Part shown: in pieces, positions 21,380 to 33,322 of the stretch
Position numbering within the stretch: position 1 is the first letter of the stretch
Layout: every line of letters begins with the position of its first letter
NCBI GenBank assembly: GCA_047967505.1
Contig: CM106538.1
Source: Dipteris shenzhenensis
Lineage: Eukaryota; Polypodiophyta; Polypodiopsida; Gleicheniales
DNA: 64,000 nucleotides
Strand: one strand, 5' to 3'
Made by a program: the position numbers and the translations under genes
The notes under the pieces: generated by a model
What the model was told of the DNA's origin: nothing
Databases searched by the model: none
What the model saw: only the letters and a program-made list of their open reading frames with translations

Positions 21380-22355
21380 GGGGAGGGGTTGAGAAAGGGG
21401 GTTAAATTTGCTCATACTTCTAACAAGATTCTAGTTACCTAGACTCTCTAAATGCCAATGAGAATACACCCTTAGGTGACCACTCTACTGAGAGCCTAAA
21501 CTAGTACTTCCTTACTGGTCCCTTACTGGTCTCGAGGGATGCACTACTAAGAAACCATGTGTATAACATGCATTCACTTGGGGGCATTTCAAAAAACCCA
21601 TACCTGTACTACTTTTTTCATGACTAAAGTGACCCCTTTTTCTATATAAACTTGCAAGATCCTACCCCCCCCTTCCACCCCCGCCCCTACTCTCTCCCCT
21701 CCTCAAAAACAATTAAAAAACCCCTTCTTTTGAGCCCACATGGTAACTCCATGGTAACTTATGGGTTTTTAGGTGAACCCCCTTAGCGTGACTAGTAGAT
21801 ATAATAAATCATTGTGGGGGAAATTTTTCCCCTTTGCAAGCCTTAAAACCTAACCTTCTAGTTGGAAGGGTGATTCAAATTGTCCTTCACAAGAAACAAT
21901 GGAGTAGGGGAAGTAGAGGAGGAGGCCATGGCAGCCCATGAGCCATTTTCTCAGCCAAAAAGGATGATTTGTCCAACCTTTCTGAGGAGATTGTTTACAT
22001 GATCACACGAGTGAGATTCGAGGTAGGTCCATTCAATCAAGGTGATTTGGGGGGAAGGTGATTATCATTATGAAGATCTTTAGATAAGATGGTCCAAATT
22101 TGGATTTTGCCCACCTAAGAGTTTGATCATTATCATTATCATTTAGATAGACGGCCCAGATTTGGATTCCGCCGAGCAAGTTTTTGATAGGTAGTCCCTC
22201 AAATATAAGGCTATGCTTTATTCTATTTTCCCTTTACCTTGCTTTATAAGGCCATGCTTTATTCCATTTATTCCGTGGACGATAATTCTTCGGCGTGCCC
22301 ATTGCATGTTATAGCTTAAGCAACCCCAATCGTCTGCTGGTATACTCCGATTTCA
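20291..22355. other. Intergenic; GT microsatellite and an imperfect inverted repeat
   Basis: No gene is recognised. 20,436-20,537 holds an imperfect inverted repeat (CTATCTTCTAAAGAG ... CTCTAGAAGATAG). 21,341-21,377 is a (GT)n microsatellite followed by a G-rich run. 22,200-22,270 has two similar copies of ATAAGGC-ATGCTTTATTC just upstream of the dioxygenase gene, TATA-like (CTTTATAAGG) and possibly promoter-proximal; I cannot place the transcription start. Confidence 0.5.
21341..21377. repeat. (GT)n microsatellite
   Basis: A nearly pure GT dinucleotide run with one interruption, ending in a G-rich tract. Confidence 0.95.
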
Positions 22356-23690
22356 ATGGCTTCAACACTGGTTGACGATGCTGTTATCGATCATCTTAGT
22401 GTTAGCGATATCTCTGCTCTCCTTTGCCCCATCGACGGCGACGCTAAACTTCCAAAGCGGTATGTCGTGAACGAGGCCTTCCGTCCCAACATACCTTCTG
22501 ATGGCCTCGTCCCAAGTTCAGCTTTGCCCGTCATTAACCTCGCCCCAGCGCTGGATCCCAGTGGCACGGATCCGGCACATAATAACGGCCGAAGAGATGT
22601 GATAACGGCATTAATCAATGCTAGCAAAGAGTGGGGGTTTTTCCAATTGGTGAACCATGCTGTGCCCCTCGAGCTCCTTGAGAGAATGGCGGCCTTGGGG
22701 CACGATTTCTTCGGTCTACCAACTGAGAAGAAGGAGAAGGGGCACGGTTTGTCATTCCTGGATGGCTATGATGGCAGAAGCAGAATGGTAGAAGGAGTTG
22801 GGTGCTTGTGGCTTGAAGGCTTCACTCTGAAAGTAGTTCCTGAGTCCAATGTAGAGGAGTTTGCCAACAGAGTATGGCCCGAGGGCAATCCAACATTTTG
22901 GTGAGATATAATGCAGCAGTTTTGTTTTTTGTTTGCTGTTTAACTCCTTGGCGAAATCTAAATTCCTACTCTCTGGTTCTCCGTCTCTCTTGCAGTGAGA
23001 CCCTTTTCAAAGTGGCGCAGGAGCTGGAGTTGCTTAAAAATTCCATTCTGCAGCTTCTGGCAGAGGGGTTGGGACTGGAAGCCGACTTCTTCACTCGGCA
23101 CTTCAAGGAAGGGGGACAATGTCGTCAAGATGTTCGTGTCAATTTCTATCCCGCTTGTGCTCAGCCGTCTATGGCTCTGGGCACCATGCCCCACACGGAT
23201 CCAACCATGATGACCATCTTGTACCAGGATACAGGATACGGTCTTCAGATCCTGTCGAAGGATGGAAGCAAGTGGCATCTTGTCGACCATAAGAGAGATG
23301 GCCTCATCGTTTTTATTAACGATGTCTTGCAGGTTTGCGTTAGAGTAGTCTCGCTTATGAGAACCATTGGGATATTAATTACTCAACCTTTGTAACCGAC
23401 TCTCTCATTTTGTATCGTAGGGATGGAGCAACGGCGTCCTCCAGGCTGGGATTCATAGAGTTGTGTTAAATCAGAGAAAGAACCGCCTCTCCTATCTTCT
23501 ATCCAGTGTTCCTCCTCCTAATCTGTTGATCCAACCTGCAGCCCTGCCAACTGACGGACACTGCGAATATCAACCGCGCTTCAAGCCCTTTTACTTCCAG
23601 GATTATGCGGAAGCAATAAAAAAATATGGTCACCTACCTCCTGAGAATGGGCGCAAAGGTATTGATCGCTTTGCAGGGATCTCAGTATAG
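22356..23690 (+). CDS. 2-oxoglutarate/Fe(II)-dependent dioxygenase (plant DOXC type)
   Basis: Three exons, 22,356-22,900, 22,996-23,332 and 23,421-23,690, join in frame to a 383-residue protein; both introns (95 and 88 bp) are GT-AG. The start is the first ATG, with no coding signal upstream. The N-terminal DIOX_N region shows LPVINL (57-62) and EWGFFQLVNH (92-101). The C-terminal jelly roll shows NFYP (231-234), the iron ligands His248 and Asp250 in PHTDPTMMTILYQD, the distal ligand His306 in GWSNGVLQAGIHRVV, and the 2-oxoglutarate-binding Arg316/Ser318 (NRLSY). All catalytic residues are intact and the length is normal. It is a soluble cytosolic oxygenase coupling 2-oxoglutarate decarboxylation to hydroxylation or desaturation of a small molecule, by family in specialised or hormone metabolism. 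The substrate cannot be told from sequence. Codon use is more GC-rich than the surroundings. Confidence 0.93.
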
Positions 23691-26562
23691 TTCAGTATAA
23701 CGTATCTTCAAGGAGATGGGTCTTAGGCGCTACATACACTTGGTTCAATTCAGCCCACGTCCTAGCAATATTTGTTTTATTGACATTTCAAATTATCCAC
23801 CCGAATTTCAAGTCTTATCGAGCGGTTCAAAGGTGATAGTTTATTATAATCTCCATCATCCTATGTAGTTAGAGGTGATAGTTTATTCTAATCTCCAACA
23901 ACCTATGTAGTTATGCATTGTCTCTGCAAGTATCTTTTTTCAATAATAATATCTTTACCATCAAAACAGAACAAGATTTTGTAGTTGTCATCATGTTTCT
24001 CATGAATGCATTATAAATTTGTCATTTAACTTTTGTGAACTTATAATCATGGATGATTTTTTCATGTTACTTTTGTTAAGAAGTGAAACTTTTAAATTGG
24101 CATTGAAAGTTTATTTTCCGTAATAAAAACAAAGTTTTGAAACATTCACCAAGATTCAAAACTTTTATGCCAAAAAAATTAAAAGTTTTACCATGATTTA
24201 CACATTTTACTTAAAATTTCAAAAGAAAATATGTAGAATCGTACTATGTCTTGTCAATATCGTGAGACGAAAAAAATTATCTTGATAAACTTTTGCCAAG
24301 ATTTTATATTAATATAAAAGTATAGCTTGGATAAAAACATCCATGATTATAGTTGTCTACTACTATTGCCATCTCATGACCTAAATGCTTGTGTATGCTA
24401 TTATGACAGATGCTATCATAATACTCTTTGCTAAAGCATTGAAGAAGACTATGTAAAGTTAAGTCTTTGGAAATACAAATAACCATGATAAGTAATAAGA
24501 TCAAGTTTTTATTAGAGAACAAACCTCATATAACACACTTCTATTTATTTTATTTAGACTTTCTTAATGTATGTAGACACGGTTCTAGAAACCTACATGC
24601 AAACATCAAATACAATGTCTATTTTATAATGTATCATCATATACAATATAATAATAAATTCTCAACACAAATAGAAAAATATACCACATGGAAAATGAAA
24701 ATTCCATACATTGATTGTAATAACGTGATCCAAATCCCAACCTTGTCAAACCTACATTGGCACTTTAATTCCTCACCAAGGTGGATATGAGGGACAATCC
24801 CAACAATTATTGACAAAGGTGGATATGAGGTACCATCCCAATGACTCTACCTTGAATTTGCATGCCTACCTGCATAAACCCCTGCCTACCAATTGGCCTA
24901 TGTACTTTGTCAAAGTGCTCCGCACCATCTTCTCTCATCATAATAAAAAGATCAAGTGACCCAATTATTCTCATGCCGATCATGTATTATATGATGAAGA
25001 AGAACAACCTCCCTTGTGGTGCTTTTGGATTGGCCACCATTGAGTTTACCACCATCATTAGGGGAGAATCGGGGTCTCAGAAGGGCCTCATAAGGAATGG
25101 ATTAAGAAATGGATTAAGCTAAAACCAAGTGAACCCACTATGGTAACCCATGGGCTAAGGGTCCCTTAGAATTTACTCAACTGGCATGGGTACCTTTATT
25201 TCGAAATTGATCAACCTTGGCCCTTGGATGGAGGTAAACGGTGGATGAATTAAAGGCCTAGGATGCTCAAATTGGTGGGAGGCACCTTTGGTGGTCTCCA
25301 AACTGGCAAAGGTTGACAAAATAGAGGTGTAATAATGGGGGATTGGTCGCCATTTGTTGTGGACTATTAGATCTCTGATAGATCTAATGGTGGAGATCAA
25401 AGAATCAAATGAAGGGCCTAGATTGAGGCGCAGTTTGGAGGGACCTGTAGATGAAGCCATTAAGATCAATGGTCGAGATTGAAGCCCATAATGACAATGT
25501 GGATTTGAGCGCCTTTCCTGTGCCTTTTCCTTGCATCTCCACCCTTAGATGAGCCTTAGATCTATTTCTAAATGGATGGCTTAAAATGACCCCCCTTCTC
25601 TTTTAATCTCATCCATTAGATCCTTGCCATTTTCAAGGGTTTAGATTTGATCCTTCTATCCTTTGATGGTATCCATTGGATCTACACCTTGATCTAATGG
25701 CTTGGAGCATTCTACTACAAATTTGATGTATCCTTTGCATTGGATATGAGATCAATGGCTAGGAGTGAAGATCATGGGTCTAAACCATGGTTGAGATGTC
25801 TCTCCACCCATAAATGCTCAACATGTCCTTTTGTACACCTCAATGTACAATTGCCCCACACAAAGTATCAATCTCATTGGTACACCTCAAATCCCATTCC
25901 AATCCCTTGAAATTAGGAAACACTAATTGGAGGCCCTTTTGAGACCCCAAATCTCCTCTAATGTGCCTTGGAAAGTTTGGCATCCATGTCAAGCCAGCTC
26001 CTAGCCACACACCAACCAACAAGAGCAAGGAAAGGGCCACCAAAGAAGAAGATGTGGGAAAGGCTAAAGTAGCAGAAAAATCATGGTACAAAGAAGATTA
26101 CAAAACATACATGGAAAATAAAAAGGAAAAGGTAGAGCAAGAGCCAACCAACTTGCTTCACACGGAGCATGAGGCTCACAAAGAATAGGAAAAAGGGAAA
26201 TTAATCTAAGGCCCAAGTAGGAGCAAGCTTCACAACAATGAATAGCAAGAACTACTCGAGTTACATGACAAGGTAGTTCTCAATGCCTATTGCTAGATGG
26301 GGGCTTGGATCAAAAAGAGATTTCATCGGTCTTCACCAACCTCTAAAGCATTATGCAACCACCATAGCTTCAACCCACCAGCCCATTGATTGCATAGGAA
26401 GCTGTTGCACACTCCACTGCCTAACCCTCTTCATAGTTTGACCACTCCGAATGGGTCCAACGTGCCTCCCTAAGAATGAAACAAGTTAAAAAAACTAAGA
26501 GCCTTGATTGTAAGACAATGGTAATAGTCAAACGATAAGGAAGAGGAAGAGGGTATACTCAC
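23691..26562. other. Intergenic, no gene recognised
   Basis: 23,691-24,800 is AT-rich 3' flank of the dioxygenase gene; AATAATAATAT at 23,942 is a possible polyadenylation region. 24,780-26,500 is mixed sequence with a short direct repeat (AAGGTGGATATGAGG at ~24,778 and ~24,821). An imperfect inverted repeat of ~35 bp pairs ~25,058-25,092 with ~25,930-25,962. Open frames here have no family resemblance. Confidence 0.45.
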
Positions 26563-27220
26563 ATGACGTGCCTCCACCCTTCCCCAATCGATGTGGACTC
26601 CATCTCTCTCCTTCTCTTTAAACCATGCCTAGGCTCCAATCTTGAAGGCCTTTCTGTACTCCTAGTTGTCTAGAGGCCTTCCAATCACAGATTCTTGTGG
26701 ATCCAAATTTTATTAGTTAGATATGAATGACAAGACATTTGAATGATTGAACATATTAGAAATTCAGTAGAAGATAAATATGTACTTACCACCCATGCCT
26801 TGTTGCCGAGTCTACCATCGCTTCCGAGGTGCAAAGGACCTACAATCTCTAAGTGTATCCTAGCTGACCTCCGCTGAGGCTCAAACGTATCTTGGTTCTC
26901 CCTATAAAACTTCTTTTCTCTCTTCCAATCCTTTGAGTCCACCCACCCTGGCTTGTGTTTACCCCCCTTAAGAAAATCCCTTAGTTCATATCTACGAGAC
27001 GGAGCTCCCCCATGCAAGTAAGCATGGCATTTGTTTCAAACTCAAACCCTTAATTAGGATTTGGAAATTGTCTCTTGAGGGCTTCTATGCAAGCATCTTC
27101 CTTGGATTTTTTGTCCTGTTCTTTCCAAGGTCTTAATATATCATTGAGGAAGTGGGTGCTCACCAAGATCCTCATGTGGCTTGTGACCACCTTCCCATCC
27201 TCGTACCGTATAACCTCTCA
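26563..27220 (-). pseudogene. Second TnpA-like gene, relative of the CACTA B cargo
   Basis: Read on the minus strand, 27,220-26,790 gives YEDGKVVTSHMRILVSTHF, WKEQDKKSKEDACIEALKRQ and PGWVDSKDWKREKKFYREN plus RLGNKAWV. A GTAAGTAC donor lies at 26,789, an intron of ~96 bp follows, and exon 2 (26,693-26,563) encodes VIGRPLDN-EYRKAFKIGA and WFKEKERDGVHIDWGRVEAR before a GTGAGT donor. This lines up along its length with the gene in CACTA B (17,538-18,214), including intron position, intron size (93 and 96 bp) and exon 2 size (132 and 131 bp). Stops and frame breaks make it a pseudogene. No CACTA termini were identified around it. Confidence 0.6.
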
Positions 27221-28414
27221 AATGTTGTTCACTCTGTAGAAAAGGATCTCGAGCAACAAAACAAAGTCTGAAGGATTTGCAGTATATGGAGTAGCAAAGC
27301 TACAGCGAGGGGTGGAGCGAGCACTTATTGAGCGAGGAGTAATGGAGCGAGTGGCTGCTGGAGCCTATGAGTGGAGAGGGCAAGGGACCTGATTGTGGTA
27401 CTGCATCTGATGAGGAAGAGGAGACTTGTAGGGATGTGAGTGTGCAGACTCATCTACATCCCGCAAGCCACCATAGTAGCCTGGACCCTTACTACTCTTT
27501 TTGGACCTATGATGGGTACTCTCAAGTGATGACCCCTCAAAAGGGGCTAGAGGGGGCAACTATCGAGTAGAAAAAGCCATCGATGTCTCGGATCGACCCC
27601 TAAGGGGTGTAGGAGAGGGAATAGCTGAGGTCCTCTGGGATAGGAGAGAGAAGAATCTTGTTGCCTCCGTGTCACTCATGGATGTGACAAACTTGTCAGG
27701 ACTCCGACAAAGCCATGGGCTACTATAGCAAAGGAGTTGCCTGAGGAGTAGTTGCGCAGGGGTAGGTCCGAGAGGATTGGCCTGTGGGGAGTCCACCCAG
27801 GGGTAGTTGTAGAGGTAGGCCCCTCAAGAGTCGGCTCAATGGAAAGAAAGTCCTCTGAGAGTACAGATTATGACGTATCCTCCTACGAGTGGCCCCATGA
27901 TCATGGGCTCTGTACTGTCCGAATGTGCGACGTGCTGACATGTCTAATTTGGGGAGATTGGACAAGCACAGACACAAACAAGAAAACAAACACAAACACA
28001 AGAGCGAGTAGAAGTGGAAATACAATTTACTTAAAATACAATACACTTTACTTAAAAGACAATTTACTACTTAAAACTCAAGTTCAATTTACTAAAACTA
28101 TGAAAAGATAATTTACTTAAGATCACTTCATCGTATATTATCATATATCTCCATAAGTTACATTACCATATGTATCCAAAAGAGTATTTATATGCCAAAT
28201 TTGGGTCCAAAAGAGTATTCACGTACAAAATTTATATCCAAAAGAGTTTTCATATACAAAAATTCTGGCAAAAATAGTATTCTTTAAAAAAATTTGTCTC
28301 CAAAAGAGACATTATCCAAAAATTCCAAAAGAGAGGAGGAGGTCTACAACTTTGCATTACCATCTGAGGTACTTTCCTCCTCCTCACTGCTAGATGGGTC
28401 ACTCTTGGGACCTC
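27221..28414. other. Possible 5' region of the minus-strand TnpA-like gene; no domain recognised
   Basis: Several minus-strand frames (28,046-27,723; 27,796-27,560; 27,559-27,365) are proline-, serine- and arginine-rich with no recognised domain. They could be the diverged N-terminal exons of the gene at 26,563-27,220. 28,165-28,325 contains four or five copies of a ~34 bp AT-rich unit (TCCAAAAGAGTATT...). 28,320-28,414 leads to the copia A LTR. Confidence 0.35.
28165..28325. repeat. AT-rich ~34 bp minisatellite
   Basis: TCCAAAAGAGT-TT followed by AT-rich filler recurs at intervals of roughly 34 bases, ending with CTCCAAAAGAGAC. Confidence 0.65.
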
Positions 28415-28671
28415 TGACAAAATATGAAGAGGGGAGAGCAGAAGAATGGAGATGAGGACAGAGGGCACAGCTAGAGAGCACACCACAAATGACAAACTGT
28501 ACACTAGATTTAGTTGAAAAAATAGAATATATACAAACCCTTTTAGGGTTAGGGCTAGGGGATCTAACCCTTTCCTTTATAGCACTCTATAAGGTTAGTG
28601 CTATGCACATATGATCACCTGATGGTGCTATGCACACATGATCACATGATGTTGAGCGTGAACTCTCAACA
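28415..28671 (-). repeat. 3' LTR of copia A
   Basis: The minus strand begins TGTTGAGAGTTC at 28,671 just after the purine tract TCTTGAGGGAAGG, and ends ...TTTTGTCA at 28,415. It matches 54,660-54,895 along its whole length. It is 257 bp against 236 bp; most of the difference is a ~21 bp internal duplication around TGATGGTGCTATGCACACAT. Confidence 0.88.
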
Positions 28672-28789
28672 CCTTCCCTCAAGATTAACATCATGAAGTA
28701 GGCCTTCCCTCAAGATGATGATTCTGGGGAATCGAAGAAGGACTGAGCATTACATTCCATCACACCCCTTTAATGGGAATGTCCTTCCT

Positions 28790-31651
28790 CTGCATCAAAC
28801 CAAGAGCTAGTCGGTGTTTCTCGAATAGCTCTTTATCGAGTGGTTTGGTAAAGATGTCTACAACATTTTCTTTGCTATCACAATGCTACAGTGTGATGTC
28901 ACCAAGTAACACTCTTTCTGTGATGAAGTGATCTCTGACATCAATGCTTTGTCCTGAAGTGATATATTGGATTCTTGGCCAATGCTTGAGTCGATTGATT
29001 ATCACAGTATATTGTTGTTGGCTTTGACTCATCAAAGTAATCTGTTTCTAACAATAGTCTTCTGAGCCATATAGCCTCACATGCACCTGTAGTGAGTGCC
29101 ATATATTCTGCTTCAGTCGAAGATAAAGAAACAGTTGGCTATTTGTTTGACAACCATGATAGCACCTTGACCAAGGAAAAATGCATATCCCTATGTCAAT
29201 CTCTTGGTCTTATAATCTCCGGCATAGTCACTGTCATAGTATCCATGCAACCATGGATGACTTCCTCTGTATTCTATCCCAAACTATCTTGTACCTCTTA
29301 TGTATTTCAAGACTCTTTTGGCTGCATTCCAGTGAGACTGTTTTGGATTTGCCATAAACTATGCTAGTGAGCTTACTGCATAACAAATATCTGGCCGTGT
29401 GATTGTCAGATATATAAGAGATCCGATGAGTTGCCTGTAGTATTTGTCATTGACTGTAGGCTTTTCTGAATCTTTATAAGTTTGAAACTCTGTTCCATGG
29501 GAGTGGCTGCAATCTTGCAATCTCCCATATGAAACTTCTTCAGGAGACTGTCAACATACTTGAGCTGACTCATGAATGTGCTATCTTAATTTCTCCAGAA
29601 CTCAATTCTAAGGAGACAATAGTGCATAAGTCCAAGATCTTTCATGTCAAACTCTGCAGATAAGTCTTGTTTTAATTTTTTGATGAAGCTATCCTTGCTT
29701 CCTATCACAGTCATATCATCTACATACAAAAGTGCAATAGTAATGTCGTCCCCTTGAACTTTGTAGTAGAGAGTATGATCTGCATTGGACTTCATGTATT
29801 CCAGATCAACAAAATACTTGTCAATTCTATTGTACCAACGTCTAGGTGCTTGTTTTAAGCCATAGAGACTTTTCTTGAGGTGGCAAACCTTATTCTCCTT
29901 TCCTGGTTCAACATAACCTGCTGGTTGTTGCATGTAGACTTCCTCGTCTAGGTAACCATTGAGAAATGCATTCTTGACATCAAGCTGATACACATTTCAG
30001 AGTGTTGCTAGTGATATCAAGTCCCATATGGAATCCATCTTTGCTACTGGAGCATAAGTCTCATCATAGTCTTGACCATATTGTTGTGCAAATCCTTTTG
30101 CATTTAGTCTGGTTTTGTATCTCTGAATACTTCCATCTGGATTGTACTTCACTTTGTATGCCCATTTGTTTGCTATGGCCTTATTTCCTAATGGAAGTTC
30201 GCATAATTCCCAAGTGATATGTTTATACAAAGCATCCATTTCTTCATTCATAGCAGTTTGCCATTCTGGCTTGTCTACTACGACTTCGAAGTACACTGGC
30301 TCTTCTGTAGCCATGATGATAGTCATAAGAGCATAGTTGATGGTTTCCACGTGAATTCCTTTGCCTTTTTGAGCATATGTCAATCTAGCTGGTGGTCTGC
30401 TTTCCCTAGTAGACCGTCTGAGCTGCTGTGGCTCTGCTTGGGGTGTTGCTGGAAATTCTTGCTCTTCTTCATCAACTTGTTTTGTAGATGACTGTGAAGT
30501 CGATGCTTCTATCTCCTGTGTAGGTGAGGTTTTCCATTCTGATTCCTCATAAAAAATTACATCTCTGGAGATAATGACTTTGCGGTTGATGGGATCATAC
30601 AATTTGTGTACTTTGCTTTGTTCATTGTAGCCAACCATGATGCATTTGCGTGACTTTGCATCCAATTTTTTACAATGATCATCATGTATGTGGGCATATG
30701 CTATGCACCCAAATATGCGGAGATGCCCAATGTGTGGCTTTTGTCCAGTGAATGCTTCATAAGGAAGTAGTTTGTTGTAGCTATTGCTTCTGCCCAATAC
30801 TAATTCGGAAGATGCTTTTCACTAAGCATTCCTCTAGCACTATCTGCTAAAGTCCCATTCTTCCTTTCAGCTCTTGCAATCTACTGAGGAGTATCTGCAC
30901 ATGTCTCGGGGGGGTCACTATGTATAAACCCTCTATATCACGTGCGTTCAAGGCCTATATTTAAAATCCCTTATTTGTAAATTTTTTCATTAATAAAATG
31001 TACCCCTTTTCTATACAAATCTGTAAATTTTTTCCAAAACTCTTTTAAAAAGTCCCTTATGTATATTTATTTCCGTAAATTTTAGAAATAAAAAATATCC
31101 TTCTTTTGAACTCACGTGATAGGGTTACATATGATGAGTGACCCCCCCGAGGCACATGTAAATTGTCTTCGAATGCCGTGGTTTCTGCAAAAGTTCATGA
31201 ATGCTGAAGACATGTATTCACCTCCTCTGTCTGATCTCATGACCTTGATCTTTCTACCTGTTTGGTTCTCTACCATGGCTTTGAATTCTTGAAATCTGGA
31301 AAACACTTTAGATTTCTCTTTCAGAAAGTAGACCCAACAATATCTGCTATAGTCGTCGATGAAGGTCAAGTAGTAAAGTGAACCATTGATGCTGCGGGTC
31401 TAGGCATAACCCCATACATATGTATGTATCAAATCAAGAATATCTCGTGCACGAGAGGTAATTTTTGACAAAATTGGTTTGCTTTTGTTTGCTGAAGCAG
31501 CATGCTTCACAACCTTTCCAAGAAAATGTAGCTTCAGAATCCCAATTTCCATATTCTGATTCCTGAGATCTAACAAGTACTTGAAGTTGACATGACCATA
31601 TATCTTGTGCCATTTTGTAGACAGTGGCATTTGGCACGGTTGAGTTGACAT
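28790..31651 (-). pseudogene. Copia A pol: integrase, reverse transcriptase, RNase H
   Basis: Minus-strand fragments: a decayed integrase zinc region (KWHKIYGHVNFKYLLDLRNQ), integrase core ([15 protein letters not shown] and [13 protein letters not shown], 31,369-31,180), a capsid-proximal linker (FGCIAYAHIHDDHCKKLDAK), and reverse transcriptase (AIANKWAYKVKYNPDGSIQR; MYQLDVKNAFLNGYLDEEVY; intact LLYVDDMTVIG). RNase H persists only as fragments, ending with VFTKPLDK-like sequence near 28,850. Frames change repeatedly and a 247 bp MITE splits the integrase between its second Asp and the Glu. The element cannot make a full polyprotein. Confidence 0.85.
30905..31151 (+). mobile_element. hAT-like MITE, copy 1 (247 bp)
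   Basis: The element has perfect 15 bp terminal inverted repeats, CTCGGGGGGGTCACT at 30,905 and its complement ending at 31,151, and an AT-rich non-coding interior. It is flanked by the exact 8 bp duplication GCACATGT (30,897-30,904 and 31,152-31,159). The 8-bp duplication suggests hAT (or P-like) mobilisation. It interrupts the integrase region of copia A, so it inserted after that element. A second copy of identical length, reversed, is at 37,061. Confidence 0.93.
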
Positions 31652-31699
31652 GGCATGCTTATCTTATACTGTAGCTAGCATTTTGCATAAGCATCCTTC

Positions 31700-33322
31700 C
31701 TTGACACCTTTTGCTACTAGCTAACATCTTTTGGATTTGTCTTTGATAGTGCATTCATCACCGTCGAAGATAACTTTGTAATTGTGTTCCGTCATTTGAC
31801 CTACTGACAAAAGGTTCTTGCTGAGATTCGGAACATAGAGCACATCTTTGACTAATCCTTTTGTACCAGTGAAATTGTTCATAGGGATAACACCTATCCC
31901 TTGAACTGGATTTGGTGTATTATCTACTGTGTAGATGACATTTTTCTATCTTTTTAATGGCTTTATTTCTGTGAACCATTCCTAATGATTTGTCATATGA
32001 GATGATGCACCATTGTCGATGTACCAAGGATCCTGTTCCACTTGTTCGACTTGATAACTGAAATCCTCTTTGGGATTGAAATCAGTGTCTGAGTACACTA
32101 TATCAGTCTGATGCAATTTCTCGCAAGAAACATATTTCCATGTTCATTTGCAAAATGACTATGACTAAAATGTCCACCACGATGATTTCCTCTACCTCGG
32201 GAATTTCCTTGATTACTGCTGGATTGACCGCCTTAGTCGTATTGCTTCTTGCGGCAATCTCTTTCATAGTGTCCAAAATTGTGACAGTAGTTGCACTTAA
32301 TGTTTGACACATTGGTGGATGCATTCCCTCGTCCTTGGAATCTTCCTCGATTGGAATGATTTTCTCTTTGTTGATTCTGATGTTGCTGAGGATGATGCTG
32401 ATGCTGATGCTGATTCTAACTTTGATTTTGTTGATGATGACCACTTTTTTGGTATGTTCTACCTCTGCCTTTGCCTTTGCCTCTTCTTCTGTCTGAAGCT
32501 GTGAATGCTTGATCATTAGAATGACCTTTACATGCTTGAATGGCCTAAGTCCTAAGTTCTTCACCAAGTAGAACTGATTGAAGTTCTTCCAGTGTTGGAA
32601 TTTGCCGTTGGATGGTAATACTATGGACTAGATTCTCATATCCCTCTCCTAGTCCATTTAGGATTACTTGAACCATTTCTGCGGGGTTCATAGTCTCTCC
32701 TGCTATTGCAAGTTGATTGTTGTAGTCTCTTATGCGGAGTACATAAGCATGACTGGTTTCACTGTTGTTGCAAAAACTCTGGTTGATCTGGTTTCTCAAG
32801 GTGAGAATCCTGGATGTGTTCTTGGACTCAGAGAGAGCTGCGAACATATCCCATGCTTCTTTTGATGTCTTGATTGTGTTGAGTTATCCTAGCATGACAT
32901 CTTGCACATTCTACTTGATCAGGTGAAAGGCATACTTGTCTTTCTTATCCCATTCTGCCTGAGCTTGGGCAATGGCAGGATCTGCTACTGGTGCGAAAAC
33001 TGTTTGTGTAGATGTAGATCCTATTGTAGATTCTATTGCTGGTGCTGTGACAACAGATGGAGTAGAGCTACTGGTGTCTAGATTTTCCAATGGTCTAGGT
33101 GTAGACCTATCGACATACTCCCATTTGTCCTGAAGCAACAAGAATGGTCTCCATTCGGTATTTCCATGTACCGTAATTGGAGTTGTCTAACTTAGCAGAT
33201 GCCTCCAGATTGAGGTTGCTAGTCGACATGGTGCAAGAAATGTGCTCAAAAAGTGTCGTGAAGATCTCTGTATGAATCAACTGCAAATACACTGAATATG
33301 CAAAGTGAAATCTTTGAACCAT
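31700..33322 (-). pseudogene. Copia A gag and protease
   Basis: The capsid region is recognisable in two frames: LEASAKLDNSNYGTWKYRME (33,220-33,160), then QDKWEYVDRSTPRPLENL, and 32,847-32,545 with TLRNQINQSFCNN and LNGLGEGYENLVHSI. A CCHC zinc knuckle is visible as CNYCHNFGHYERDC near 32,290. The protease motif reads WYIDNGASSHM near 32,020, with Asn in place of the Ser or Thr normally following the catalytic Asp, and a stop follows seven codons later. Low-complexity His/Asn-coding repeats lie at 32,370-32,440. Confidence 0.8.

Noticed and set aside
32304-32504. Asp-rich plus-strand frame
   Set aside because: It is the antisense of the His/Asn-coding low-complexity part of copia A gag.
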